Below are positions 1 to 8,507 of a stretch of DNA of 64,000 nt, piece after piece (the first letter of the stretch is position 1; every line of letters begins with the position of its first letter). Both the position numbers and the translations under genes were made by a program. Below the pieces are notes generated by a model. That model had not been told where the DNA came from. It was given only the letters and a program-made list of their open reading frames with translations, and searched no databases. Origin of the DNA: Ignavibacteriota bacterium (GTDB lineage: Bacteria > Bacteroidota > Ignavibacteria > Ignavibacteriales > Melioribacteraceae); assembly GCA_016716225.1 (NCBI GenBank), contig JADJWT010000001.1:1054001-1118000 (forward strand). The letters are read 5' to 3'.

Positions 1-7
1 GAAAAAT

Positions 8-1717
8 ATGTCGAGATTTATAAAATATATTTTGTTTACAATTATAATTTTTCAAATGACCAACTGCTCAAACAATAAAAAAATTGCGGATTTGGTTTTG
101 TTGAACGGAAATATAGTTACGGTTGATTCCGCAAATGCTATTTCTCAAGCAATTGCAATTTCCGGAGATACAATTATTGCAATTGGAAAAAATGATGAAA
201 TAAAAAAATTAATCGGCTCATCAACAAAAGTTATTGATCTAAAAGGTCAAACTGCTATTCCGGGATTTATTGAAAGCCATGCACATTTTATTTCTACTGG
301 TGAAGCTTTGCTGGAATTAGATTTATCAAACGCAAAAAATTGGGATGAAATAATTCTGCTTGCAAAAAATGCAGCGGAAAAATCTAAAATTGGCGAATGG
401 ATTATTGGAAGAGGATGGCATCAAGAAAAATGGAATTCAATTCCCGAAGATGCTGTTGAAGGCTTTCCCACACATAAAAAATTAAGCGAAGCTGTTCCAA
501 ATAATCCAATAATTTTTTCTCACGCAAGTGGACATGCAATTTTTGCAAATGCAAAAGCGATGGAAATTTCTAATGTTACAAATCTGACTCAAAATCCAGC
601 TGGTGGAATAATAATAAAAGATAAAAATGGTTTTCCGACCGGAATATTTTTAGAAGATGCAGAAAAATTAATTACAAAAAAATACAATGAAGATTTGAAC
701 AAAAAATCTAAGCGAGAATTAAAAGATAAAATTAAAAAAGCAATAAAATTGGCAAATGAAGAATGCTTGAAAAACGGTATTACAACTTTTCACGATGCCG
801 GAGAATCTTTTGAAAGTTTGAACATTATAAAAAATATGGTTGAAAATAACGAATTAGATATTCGTTTATATGTAATGCTCGGAGAAAATTATGTTGCGCT
901 AAAAGATTCTTTAAGAAAATATTTTACAATCGGTTACGTAAATAATCATTTAACTGTCCGCTCAATAAAACTTTATATGGATGGAGCTTTGGGTTCGCGC
1001 GGGGCTTGGCTGCTTGAACCTTATTCGGATATGCCGAATCAATATGGAATGAATACAACAAGTTTGGATGAAATAAATTTAATCTGTAAAATTGCCGCAG
1101 AAAATGATTTTCAAATTTGTACTCACGCAATTGGCGATAAAGCAAATAGAGAAATATTAAATGTTTATGAAAATATTTTTAAAAATTATCCCGGCAAAAA
1201 TTTTAGATGGAGAATTGAGCATGCTCAGCATATAAATCCAAATGATATTCCAAGATTTAATCAGCTTGGAGTAATTGCCGCAATGCAAGGAATTCATTGT
1301 ACATCTGATGCGCCTTTTGTTGAAAAAAGATTAGGAAAAGATAGAGCAGAATCCGGAGCTTACGTTTGGAAATCTTTAATAAATTCCGGAACAATAATTT
1401 GTAATGGAACAGATTCGCCGGTTGAAAAATTAAATCCAATAAAAAATTTCCATGCAACCGTAACTAGAAAAACAAATGATGGAAATTTATTTTATGAAAA
1501 TCAAAAAATGAGCAGATTGGAAGCTTTAAAATCTTACACAATTAACGGAGCTTTTGCAGCTTTTGAAGAAAATATAAAAGGAAGTTTAGAAATCGGGAAG
1601 CTTGCAGATATAACAATTTTATCTCAAGATTTGTTAAACATTTCCGATGACGAAATTCTAAATACTGAAATTATTTACACAATTGTTGGCGGTAAAATTC
1701 TGTATGAAAGAAAATGA
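8..1717 (+). CDS. Amidohydrolase lipoprotein (YtcJ-like, Amidohydro_3)
   Basis: Predicted metal-dependent hydrolase of the amidohydrolase superfamily, YtcJ-like group, which acts on C-N bonds of amides or cyclic amides; the substrate is unknown. An N-terminal hydrophobic segment ends in the lipobox MTNC (Cys20), so it should be lipid-anchored in the envelope. Metal-site motifs are visible: HAH at residues 91-93 after the beta-strand PGFIES, the later THAIGDKAN and RIEHAQHI histidines, and the C-terminal GTDSP aspartate. Full length at 569 aa for this family. The stop lies inside the start region of the next gene (14-bp overlap), so the two are probably co-transcribed. The start is seven bases from the window edge, so its upstream signals are not visible. 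Confidence 0.88.
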   Translation: MSRFIKYILFTIIIFQMTNCSNNKKIADLVLLNGNIVTVDSANAISQAIAISGDTIIAIGKNDEIKKLIGSSTKVIDLKGQTAIPGFIESHAHFISTGEALLELDLSNAKNWDEIILLAKNAAEKSKIGEWIIGRGWHQEKWNSIPEDAVEGFPTHKKLSEAVPNNPIIFSHASGHAIFANAKAMEISNVTNLTQNPAGGIIIKDKNGFPTGIFLEDAEKLITKKYNEDLNKKSKRELKDKIKKAIKLANEECLKNGITTFHDAGESFESLNIIKNMVENNELDIRLYVMLGENYVALKDSLRKYFTIGYVNNHLTVRSIKLYMDGALGSRGAWLLEPYSDMPNQYGMNTTSLDEINLICKIAAENDFQICTHAIGDKANREILNVYENIFKNYPGKNFRWRIEHAQHINPNDIPRFNQLGVIAAMQGIHCTSDAPFVEKRLGKDRAESGAYVWKSLINSGTIICNGTDSPVEKLNPIKNFHATVTRKTNDGNLFYENQKMSRLEALKSYTINGAFAAFEENIKGSLEIGKLADITILSQDLLNISDDEILNTEIIYTIVGGKILYERK

Positions 1718-2651
1718 TATTTACGAAATAATCGAAAAAAATATTACTGAAGATGCAACCGTATTACAAAAAATTGAATTGCCGAATATTCAAAAAAATG
1801 TTAATGTATTTTTAAAACGCGAAGATTTAACACATCCGGTAATTTCCGGAAATAAGTGGAGAAAATTAAAATATAATTTAATTTACGCTAAAGAAAATGG
1901 ATACAAAACTTTGCTTTCGTTCGGCGGAGCTTATTCAAATCACATTCATGCATTTTCTAAGGCGGGAGAACTATTTGGATTTAATACAATCGGAATTATT
2001 CGCGGTGAAGAAACTTTACCTTTAAATTCAACTCTTTCTTCAGCAAAAGAAAGCGGAATGAAAATAGAATATGTTTCAAGAACTGATTATAGAAAAAAAC
2101 GTGAAAGTGATTTCATCGAAAATCTAAAAGAAAAGTTTGGTGATTTTTATTTAGTTCCCGAAGGCGGAACAAATAATTTAGCAATTAAAGGTTGTACGGA
2201 AATTATAAATAATATTAATATCGATTTTGATTATGTGGTTTCGGCATGCGGAACCGGAGGAACTTTATCCGGTTTAATTTGCGGATTAGACGGTAATAAG
2301 AAAGTTTTGGGAATTCCGGCTTTAAAAGGTGCAGATTTTCTTAACAATGAAATTGAAAATTATGTTTATAATTACACCGGAAAATATTTTAATAATTGGG
2401 AATTAAAACTTGATTTTCACTTTGGCGGTTTTGCTAAAATTGATAAACCTTTATTCGTGTTTATGCGTGAGTTTGAAAAAATAAATCAAATTAAAATTGA
2501 GCCAATTTATACCGCAAAAATGTTGTTCGCAGTAAAATCATTAATTGAAAATAATGAGATTACGGAACACTCAACGGTTATTGCTTTACATACCGGAGGT
2601 TTGCAAGGTAAAACCGGAATGCAACAAAAAATAAATAAAATTTTATCATAA
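1704..2651 (+). CDS. PLP-dependent deaminase / D-cysteine desulfhydrase family
   Basis: Fold-type II pyridoxal-phosphate enzyme of the ACC deaminase/D-cysteine desulfhydrase family, about 315 aa and cytoplasmic. The PLP lysine is Lys51 in SGNKWRKL, followed by the SFGGAYSNH loop and the glycine-rich VSACGTGGT phosphate-binding segment. Family knowledge allows deamination of ACC or desulfhydration of D-cysteine; the sequence does not decide between them. An in-frame TTG at 1683 would add seven residues, but the ATG at 1704 gives the normal family N-terminus, so I chose it. It overlaps the end of the amidohydrolase gene by 14 bp, suggesting translational coupling. Confidence 0.87.
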   Translation: MKENDIYEIIEKNITEDATVLQKIELPNIQKNVNVFLKREDLTHPVISGNKWRKLKYNLIYAKENGYKTLLSFGGAYSNHIHAFSKAGELFGFNTIGIIRGEETLPLNSTLSSAKESGMKIEYVSRTDYRKKRESDFIENLKEKFGDFYLVPEGGTNNLAIKGCTEIINNINIDFDYVVSACGTGGTLSGLICGLDGNKKVLGIPALKGADFLNNEIENYVYNYTGKYFNNWELKLDFHFGGFAKIDKPLFVFMREFEKINQIKIEPIYTAKMLFAVKSLIENNEITEHSTVIALHTGGLQGKTGMQQKINKILS

Positions 2652-2694
2652 ATTATATTATAAAAAATATTTAAAAATCTAATTTGGAAGAATA

Positions 2695-3228
2695 ATGAAA
2701 TACTTAAATAAAATACTGTTAGCCCTTTTTGTGTTTAGTTTAACAATAATTGCACAAAATAATCCGCCAAGATTAAGTCCTAAATGTTATGTGGGACAAA
2801 CAATTGGTTATACAAATGTAGAGATAAAATACGGATCGCCGGGAGTTAAAGACCGTAAAATTTGGGGCGAGCTTGTTCCTTATAATAAAGTTTGGAGAAC
2901 TGGCGCAGACGAAGCTACAACTATTGAATTTGAAAATGATGTAATTATAAAAAATAAAATAATTCCCGCTGGAATTTATTCATTGTTCACAATTCCAAAT
3001 GAAAAAGAATGGACAATAATTCTTAACAAAGTTTATGATCAATGGGGAGCTTTCAAATATGATCCGAAAGAAGATTTTTATCGATTTAAAACAACTCCAA
3101 AGCAAAATGAATTTACCGAAAGATTAAAATTTAGTTTCTATTATAAAGAACCTTATATTACTGAAGTTAGTATAAGATGGGAAAAAATAAAAGTAGCATT
3201 TGAAATAAATTCAGAAATAAAAAAGTAA
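2695..3228 (+). CDS. DUF2911 exported protein
   Basis: A 177-aa protein with a cleavable signal peptide (hydrophobic residues 8-20, ending near IIAQ). The rest matches DUF2911, with the typical segment from VEIKYGSPGVKDRKIWG through VWRTGADEATTIEF to PAGIYSLFTIP. Members are usually secreted or periplasmic proteins of Bacteroidota and relatives with no known biochemical role. A GGAAG Shine-Dalgarno-like sequence precedes the start. It lies 43 bp after the PLP enzyme, and its stop directly abuts the ispH start, so it reads as part of the same operon; this placement says little about function. Confidence 0.87.
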   Translation: MKYLNKILLALFVFSLTIIAQNNPPRLSPKCYVGQTIGYTNVEIKYGSPGVKDRKIWGELVPYNKVWRTGADEATTIEFENDVIIKNKIIPAGIYSLFTIPNEKEWTIILNKVYDQWGAFKYDPKEDFYRFKTTPKQNEFTERLKFSFYYKEPYITEVSIRWEKIKVAFEINSEIKK

Positions 3229-4449
3229 ATGAAAAATTTTGAAATTCCGGTTTATTATAAAAGCTCAATAATTCAGAAAATTAAAGAATTGAGAAAAAGT
3301 AAGGATCATTATAAAAAAGATTTTTCTCCAACAATTTTAAAATTTGATAATATCAAAATTTATTTAGCACGCCATTTCGGATTTTGTTACGGCGTAGAAA
3401 ATGCTATAGAAATTGCATATAAAACAATTGAAGAAAATCCCGGTAAAAGAATTTTTTTGTTAAGTGAAATGATACACAATCCCGGCGTTAATGCTGATTT
3501 ACAAACCAATGGAATTGAATTTATTCTTGATAATTTTGGAAACCAAATTATTGATTGGGATGAAATAACTGAAAATGATATTGTAATAATTCCCGCTTTT
3601 GGAACAACTTTAGAAACAGAAGAAATTTTACGCAATCGAAAAATTGATACTTTAAAGTATAACACAACTTGTCCCTTTGTAGAAAAAGTTTGGAAAAAAT
3701 CTGATTTGCTTGGAAAGGAAAATTTCACCGTAATAATACACGGAAAAGCAAAGCACGAAGAAACCAAAGCAACTTTTTCACATGCAAAAGCAAATACGCC
3801 AAGCGTAATTATTAGAAATATTGAAGAAACGAAAATTTTATCAAAAATAATTTTAGCTGAAATTGATAAAAATGAATTCTACAAATATTTCGATGGAAAA
3901 TTTTCTGTTGGATTTGATGTTGAAAAAGATTTGATTCAAATTGGAGTTGTTAACCAAACTACAATGCTGGCTTCAGAAACGCAAGATATTGCCGATTGCT
4001 TAAAAGATACAATGATAAAAAAATATGGCAGAGAAAATATTGATTCTCATTTTGCTGATACGAGAGATACTTTGTGTTATGCAACAAATGATAATCAGCA
4101 AGCTACAATTGAATTGTTAAAAGAAAATGTAGATTTGGCAATTGTCGTTGGCGGATATAACAGCTCAAATACATCTCACATTGTTGAATTGCTTGAAGAA
4201 AAATTCCAGACATATTTTATTTCTGATCAATCAAAATTAATTTCTAAAAAATTGATTAATCATTTTGATTACGGTACCAAAACAGAAATTTCTACCGAGA
4301 ATTTTTTGCCGGAAAAAGAAATAATAAATATTATAATTACAAGCGGTGCATCTTGTCCGGATTCTGTTGTAGAAGCTGTGATGTTGAAATTACTAAGTTT
4401 TTATAATGTAGAAAATCCAATAGAAAAAATATTCTCTCAATATAGTTAA
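3229..4449 (+). CDS. ispH: 4-hydroxy-3-methylbut-2-enyl diphosphate reductase (IspH/LytB)
   Basis: Last enzyme of the MEP isoprenoid pathway; it reduces HMBPP to IPP and DMAPP with a [4Fe-4S] cluster. The three cluster cysteines are Cys53 (RHFGFCYGV), Cys148 (NTTCPFV) and Cys376 (SGASCPDS). Substrate histidines such as His83 in MIHNPG are also present. At 406 aa it is longer than the roughly 315-aa E. coli type: it has an N-terminal extension of about 45 residues and internal insertions, as in the long IspH of some Bacteroidota, cyanobacteria and plastids. The ATG follows the DUF2911 stop with no gap. A strong terminator lies at its 3' end. Confidence 0.95.
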   Translation: MKNFEIPVYYKSSIIQKIKELRKSKDHYKKDFSPTILKFDNIKIYLARHFGFCYGVENAIEIAYKTIEENPGKRIFLLSEMIHNPGVNADLQTNGIEFILDNFGNQIIDWDEITENDIVIIPAFGTTLETEEILRNRKIDTLKYNTTCPFVEKVWKKSDLLGKENFTVIIHGKAKHEETKATFSHAKANTPSVIIRNIEETKILSKIILAEIDKNEFYKYFDGKFSVGFDVEKDLIQIGVVNQTTMLASETQDIADCLKDTMIKKYGRENIDSHFADTRDTLCYATNDNQQATIELLKENVDLAIVVGGYNSSNTSHIVELLEEKFQTYFISDQSKLISKKLINHFDYGTKTEISTENFLPEKEIINIIITSGASCPDSVVEAVMLKLLSFYNVENPIEKIFSQYS

Positions 4450-4481
4450 CAAAAGACTCAATAAAAATTGAGTCTTTTGTT
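4448..4481. terminator. Bidirectional Rho-independent terminator
   Basis: A perfect 15-bp inverted repeat (arms 4448-4462 and 4467-4481) has a 4-base AAAA loop. The outer part of each arm is A/T-rich, giving a U tract on either strand. It lies between the convergent ispH (+) and the coiled-coil protein gene (-) and can serve both. Confidence 0.9.
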
Positions 4482-4501
4482 AAATTTTATTTACCAAATA
4501 T

Positions 4502-5110
4502 CTATTCCCAATCTAAATATTTATCTTCTTGTAAAAGTTCTTGCATTCTTCTATTTATAATTTCATTTTTATTTTGCATTCTAACTTGTAAAGATTGTTT
4601 TAATTCTTTTAATTCTTGCTCAAGTCTTGCAACTTCTTGTTTTCTTTCTTCTTCTTTCTGATTAAATAATTCTGTTAACTGTTGTTTCAAATCATTTTTA
4701 ATTTTTTCTTTTTCGGATTTATTTGCAGAATCATATTTTGATGCAAGAGATTCGGTTTTAACTTCCAACTCAAAAATTTTCTTTTCTCTATCTCGCGCTT
4801 CTTTCTCTTGTTTATTTACGAAAGGGAAATTCATATTCTTAAATTGTGATTCTCTCAGCAAATCAAAATATCTGTTTTTATTCACATTTTTAATATTCTT
4901 CAATTCCCTTTTTATTTCTTCCCTAACATTTTTTAATATTTCTTTTTCTTCTTCTTCACTTATCGTGTTAAAGTTTTGAAAATCGAAATCAAAATCATAT
5001 ACCGGCGGAGCTGGTGGCGCGGGAACTACTTCGTTTTCTTGCGCAGATAAATTCAACGAAATAAAAATTATTGTTACAAAAAATAAATATTTAATTTTTC
5101 CACTTTTCAT
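4502..5110 (-). CDS. Exported coiled-coil protein linked to an ECF sigma module
   Basis: A 202-aa protein with a signal peptide (residues 1-23, ending LNLSAQ). A proline-rich stretch, PAPPAPP, and acidic/aromatic DFDFDF lead into a long, highly charged helix-forming region (about residues 55-195) rich in Glu, Lys and Gln with heptad character. I assign no enzyme function. The architecture recalls periplasmic helical stress proteins such as CpxP/Spy or heavy-metal sensors, but no LTxxQ motif is evident. It lies 12 bp after the anti-sigma gene on the same strand, so it is probably a third member of the sigma/anti-sigma operon, either as an envelope-stress effector or a sensing partner. Confidence 0.75.
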   Translation of the reverse strand: MKSGKIKYLFFVTIIFISLNLSAQENEVVPAPPAPPVYDFDFDFQNFNTISEEEEKEILKNVREEIKRELKNIKNVNKNRYFDLLRESQFKNMNFPFVNKQEKEARDREKKIFELEVKTESLASKYDSANKSEKEKIKNDLKQQLTELFNQKEEERKQEVARLEQELKELKQSLQVRMQNKNEIINRRMQELLQEDKYLDWE

Positions 5111-5122
5111 TTTACACCTCTT

Positions 5123-5731
5123 TTATAATTCTTTACTATTAATTTCTTTTTTTAGTTCATCTATATTATTTCCAATATAATTTAGATTCTTATCAACATT
5201 TTCTGACGCAAATCCATATTTAGAATATCTTTTGTAATCTTCATCTTTTGCGAGTTTTAATAATGTTTCAACTTTGTTAACTTGATTTTCAAAATATTCC
5301 GGATTCCACTCAAGCAATTCGCTGTTTATTGTTTTGCTGAATTTATTAACCGGATTTGGTCTGTTTGAAATTATTGATATTATTACTGCAGCAACAATTA
5401 AGAAACTTGCAAATGCAATTTTTCCAAAATTGAATTCAGTTTCACTTGCAAAAATATTTGAGAAAATCTGCTTTGCTTTTTCAACAAATGATTTTTTCTC
5501 AATTGCTTTTTCTATCATTAAATCAAACTTATTTTCATCAACATTAATTTGATTAGAAAATTTATATTCATTTGAAATTGATAAATATTCATCCAAATAT
5601 ATTTTGAGAGATGGATTCTTTTCAATTTTTTCATCCCAAAATAATTTACGTTTTTCGTCAAGTTGATTATCAAGATATAACCAAACTTCTTTTTCAAAAT
5701 CTTTATATAACTGATCTTCGTTGTGGTTCAT
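5123..5731 (-). CDS. Single-pass membrane anti-sigma factor (predicted)
   Basis: A 202-aa protein with a cytoplasmic N-terminal half (residues 1-95) resembling anti-sigma domains: acidic, helical, with WLYLDNQLDEKRK near residue 17. One membrane helix follows (about 97-117, IAFASFLIVAAVIISII) and then a charged extracytoplasmic tail. No HxxxCxxC zinc motif is visible, so it would be a zinc-free type. It overlaps the 3' end of the ECF sigma gene by 29 bp, the classic arrangement for a sigma/anti-sigma pair. Function is inferred mainly from topology and this context. Confidence 0.75.
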   Translation of the reverse strand: MNHNEDQLYKDFEKEVWLYLDNQLDEKRKLFWDEKIEKNPSLKIYLDEYLSISNEYKFSNQINVDENKFDLMIEKAIEKKSFVEKAKQIFSNIFASETEFNFGKIAFASFLIVAAVIISIISNRPNPVNKFSKTINSELLEWNPEYFENQVNKVETLLKLAKDEDYKRYSKYGFASENVDKNLNYIGNNIDELKKEINSKEL

Positions 5732-6263
5732 CTTCTTTTGCCAATTGTTTTTTAATTTTTTTTACTGCATAGTGCATATGACTAATAACAGTATTTAACG
5801 GCTCATTTATTGCAACAGAAATTTCTTTAAAAGTTAATTCACCGTGCTGTCTTAATAAAAAAACCGATTTTTGTTTTTCTGTTAAATTTTCTACCGTACG
5901 ATTTATAATTTCAATTCTTTCTTTTTTTACAAAATCTTCATCCGGTCTTGCAAAACTTTCTAAATCATTGTTTTCATTTATTGCCAAAATATTTGTTTCG
6001 GTTTTTCGTTTTCTTAAAGAATCCATTGCAACATTGTGCGCAATTGTAAAAAGCCATGACGAAAATTTTTGCTGATTATTATATTTTTTCAAACCTTTCC
6101 AAACTTTTATTAATGTTTCTTGAAACATTTCTTCGGCTTCAAATCTTGTACTGCTAAATCGCCAAAAATATCCAAACAGTTGAATTCTATAAATATTTAT
6201 CAACTGCTTAAAAGCTGTTCCGTTTCCTTTTAAACATTTATCTAAAAGTTCATTTTCAAGCAT
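5703..6263 (-). CDS. ECF RNA polymerase sigma factor
   Basis: A 186-aa group 4 (extracytoplasmic function) sigma-70 factor that would direct RNA polymerase to envelope or stress promoters. Region 2 is clear at about residues 22-90: FEAEEMFQETLIKVWKGL, then FSSWLFTIAHNVAMDSLRK. Region 4, with its helix-turn-helix, lies at about 130-180 (LTEKQKSVFLLRQHGELTFKEIS). Region 3 is absent, as expected. First gene of a three-gene minus-strand unit with its probable anti-sigma partner and an exported coiled-coil protein. The target promoters cannot be read from this window. Confidence 0.93.
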   Translation of the reverse strand: MLENELLDKCLKGNGTAFKQLINIYRIQLFGYFWRFSSTRFEAEEMFQETLIKVWKGLKKYNNQQKFSSWLFTIAHNVAMDSLRKRKTETNILAINENNDLESFARPDEDFVKKERIEIINRTVENLTEKQKSVFLLRQHGELTFKEISVAINEPLNTVISHMHYAVKKIKKQLAKEDEPQRRSVI

Positions 6264-6341
6264 AAGTTTTTCATCTTTCTGCTTATGTAAACGAATTAAA
6301 TTTGTTTTTATTGTATCGAGATTTGAATTTTATTTAAAATA

Positions 6342-6361
6342 CCTAATTATAAATAATTAGG
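6342..6361 (-). terminator. Hairpin terminator after the lipoprotein gene
   Basis: A perfect 9-bp inverted repeat (CCTAATTAT / ATAATTAGG) has a 2-base centre. On the minus strand it is followed by TATTTTAAAT. It separates the upstream lipoprotein gene from the sigma-factor operon. The stem is A/T-rich, so strength is uncertain. Confidence 0.55.
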
Positions 6362-6392
6362 CACTTTAAATGTAGAATTAAGTGAAATGAAT

Positions 6393-7106
6393 CTATTTTG
6401 ATATTTGTTTGAATTTATAAACGTGTGTTGTGTTTCCTAATGGAATAAATAGTTTTACATATTTTGCGTAAGAAAAAATCGGTACTAATAATATTCCTTG
6501 AACTGATTCTTCCGAATCAAGATTTGTAATTCTTAAAACATCATTTTTCCAAAAATCTTTTTGATTCTCAAAATAATTTTTGTCCTCACTATAAGAAATT
6601 TCTTCATTTATTTGATTATCAGCAAATATTGCAACATTTTCTGCAACTTCTTCAACATCATTATCTTCATCATCAGCTAAATCTACAATTGTACTTAAAA
6701 GAGAAAATGCAATATTTAATCCGGTTGCGACATTGTGATCGGTTTCTCTGTTCTCAATATCTTCATTTATTTTACTAATTTGATTTTCCGGATCTAAAGC
6801 AAAATAATTTTCTTTATTTATTGGCTTTCTATCTTCGTTATAAACTCTGAAATAAACTTCTTTTGGATCAACCGTAATTTTTTCACCGCTTTTGTTGTAA
6901 ACGTATAAATCCAAAACATATTCTCTTTGTGAACTTTCTTCAAAAGTTAAAGATGAAAATGCAATGCTGTCTTCTTTTTCAATTATTTGCCTTCCCATTT
7001 CCAATTTTGATTCTTCATCCGGAAAAAGTGAATACAGTGTTGATGAGCAATTTGTTAAGCCAAATAGGAATGTGAAACTTAATAGTAAATTTTTTACAGT
7101 TTTCAT
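6393..7106 (-). CDS. Lipoprotein of unknown function
   Basis: A 237-aa protein with a lipoprotein signal peptide (hydrophobic residues 8-17, lipobox LTNC, Cys20). The mature part looks like a beta-rich envelope domain: a segment near residues 60-95 (REYVLDLYVYNKSGEKITVD) suggests an Ig-like or accessory fold, and an acidic stretch DDEDNDVEE follows in the middle. I do not recognise the family. It stands alone, with a hairpin on its 3' side and 174 bp before the next gene. Confidence 0.7.
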   Translation of the reverse strand: MKTVKNLLLSFTFLFGLTNCSSTLYSLFPDEESKLEMGRQIIEKEDSIAFSSLTFEESSQREYVLDLYVYNKSGEKITVDPKEVYFRVYNEDRKPINKENYFALDPENQISKINEDIENRETDHNVATGLNIAFSLLSTIVDLADDEDNDVEEVAENVAIFADNQINEEISYSEDKNYFENQKDFWKNDVLRITNLDSEESVQGILLVPIFSYAKYVKLFIPLGNTTHVYKFKQISK

Positions 7107-7280
7107 AAATCACCAATGTTGATATTTGTAATTATGATTTCAACAAAAGTGCCAATAATTAATTTGAATTTGGTGAAGAATTTATTACTGAAAAAATGAA
7201 TTTGTCTAATTTAAAATAAATTATGTTTTGTAAAATGGACAGAAATAAATGAATTTGTTTTGAGGACAAAAAGTGCTTTT

Positions 7281-7712
7281 TTACTTTTTCTTAAATCCGT
7301 AGTGTTCTTTGTATTTATAAACATGATATGCGGCTAAACCAATTGCAGCAGCGGCATTTGTATATCCTAAAATATCACCAACAACTCCTAAATCATTTTT
7401 GTTCAATCCTTTTTTGTAAATCTGCAAACTTTGATTTATATTATTTCTTAACTGCATTATAGAAATTGCTTCGGTCTGAGGAATTTGTTCCTCAAAATTT
7501 GGTAAAATTAATTGGGAATGTGGATCTTCATAAATTGGCATTTTAAAAGAGAAGAGCGGAGAAATGTAAAGTGAATTATCATTTAGTCGAAGTTTATATT
7601 CTGATATATTTTTTATTGAATCTTGATTTGTGTTGCTTTGTGCAAAAGAAACTAATGATGAAAAAATTAATATTGTGAAAATCAATTTTGATAAATTCAT
7701 ATAAGACTTCAT
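7281..7712 (-). CDS. Small exported protein of unknown function
   Basis: A 143-aa protein with a signal peptide (residues 1-24, ending SFAQ). The mature region has no recognised domain. A glycine/alanine-rich segment near residues 107-127 (VGDILGYTNAAAAIGLAAY) could be a short membrane-associated helix, and the tail is basic (KYKEHYGFKKK). It starts 5 bp after the DUF502 gene stop, so the two are probably co-transcribed. Real coding status is supported by the signal peptide and spacing; function is unknown. Confidence 0.65.
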   Translation of the reverse strand: MKSYMNLSKLIFTILIFSSLVSFAQSNTNQDSIKNISEYKLRLNDNSLYISPLFSFKMPIYEDPHSQLILPNFEEQIPQTEAISIMQLRNNINQSLQIYKKGLNKNDLGVVGDILGYTNAAAAIGLAAYHVYKYKEHYGFKKK

Positions 7713-7717
7713 GCAAT

Positions 7718-8329
7718 TTATTTATTATTTTCAACATTATACATTTCAAGAATGTTTTTTGATCCCGCACCAAGGCTAATAATTGTTTTCATTGCTAAAT
7801 CAATTGGATAATTAATTTTATGCACATATTTTGCCGGAAGATGATATGTAAACCCAGCAGTAGGCGCCGGTCCCGATGGAATAAAAACCGTAAACCATCC
7901 GTTTGAATGTTCGTCTGTAATAAATGCGGTTGTTAAAGTTTCATTTCCAAATAAATTTATTAACGCAACTCCGGAAAAAAGATTTTTTTGACTTCCGAAA
8001 AGTTGAACAATTGTTTCTTTAATTATCCTGTAACCCGGAACTTTTTTTAGAATATTTTCTTCAAATAAATTGTATGCAAAATTTCCGTAGCGAGTTCTCA
8101 CAAATAATCCGAGCAAAAAACAAATTCCTAAAAAAATTATTATTGAAATTAAAAGAGCCAAATATTCATGAATTTTTGTTGTTTGAACAAGTATTGATGA
8201 GATTGGATTTAAATTTTCTGACACAAATTCAAAAATCCAATTTATTGTAATTGCTAAAATTACAAGTGGAAGAAAAATTAAAAATCCACCGATAAATGTT
8301 GTTGAAATAAATGATTTTACTCTAATCAC
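7718..8329 (-). CDS. DUF502 family inner-membrane protein
   Basis: About 203 aa with two strong membrane segments (about residues 9-32 and 55-80) and the soluble part typical of DUF502: the PGYRIIKETIVQLFGS stretch, TAFITDEHSNGWFTVFIPSGPAPTAGF split over the middle, and a C-terminal SLGAGS. DUF502 proteins are widespread and uncharacterised; a plant relative (COV) affects vascular patterning. Start choice: an upstream TTG at 8341 is in frame, but the GAGGTG at 8334-8339 is a good Shine-Dalgarno for the GTG at 8329, which I prefer. It is the first gene of a two-gene unit with the small exported protein. Confidence 0.85.
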   Translation of the reverse strand: MIRVKSFISTTFIGGFLIFLPLVILAITINWIFEFVSENLNPISSILVQTTKIHEYLALLISIIIFLGICFLLGLFVRTRYGNFAYNLFEENILKKVPGYRIIKETIVQLFGSQKNLFSGVALINLFGNETLTTAFITDEHSNGWFTVFIPSGPAPTAGFTYHLPAKYVHKINYPIDLAMKTIISLGAGSKNILEMYNVENNK

Positions 8330-8419
8330 CAAACACCTCAAGAAAATATTTTCGCATTCTTAAAATATTAAATTTATTCATCTTAATTGCGTTTAGATAA
8401 ATTCATTTTAAAAATATAA

Positions 8420-8447
8420 AGGCTTTCACCAAGATTGATAAAAGCCT
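8420..8447 (-). terminator. Probable terminator after the M1 peptidase gene
   Basis: Arms AGGCTTT (8420-8426) and AAAGCCT (8441-8447) enclose a 14-base loop. The minus strand continues TTATATTTTT. A second, tighter hairpin (GCAATCTT 8472-8479 / AAGATTGC 8485-8492) lies closer to the gene stop. Both fall between the M1 peptidase and DUF502 genes and probably end M1 transcription. Confidence 0.6.
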
Positions 8448-8507
8448 AATATTTATTTTAGATTTAAAGACGCAATCTTTTAAAAAGATTGCACCTTTGA
8501 TTTTCAT

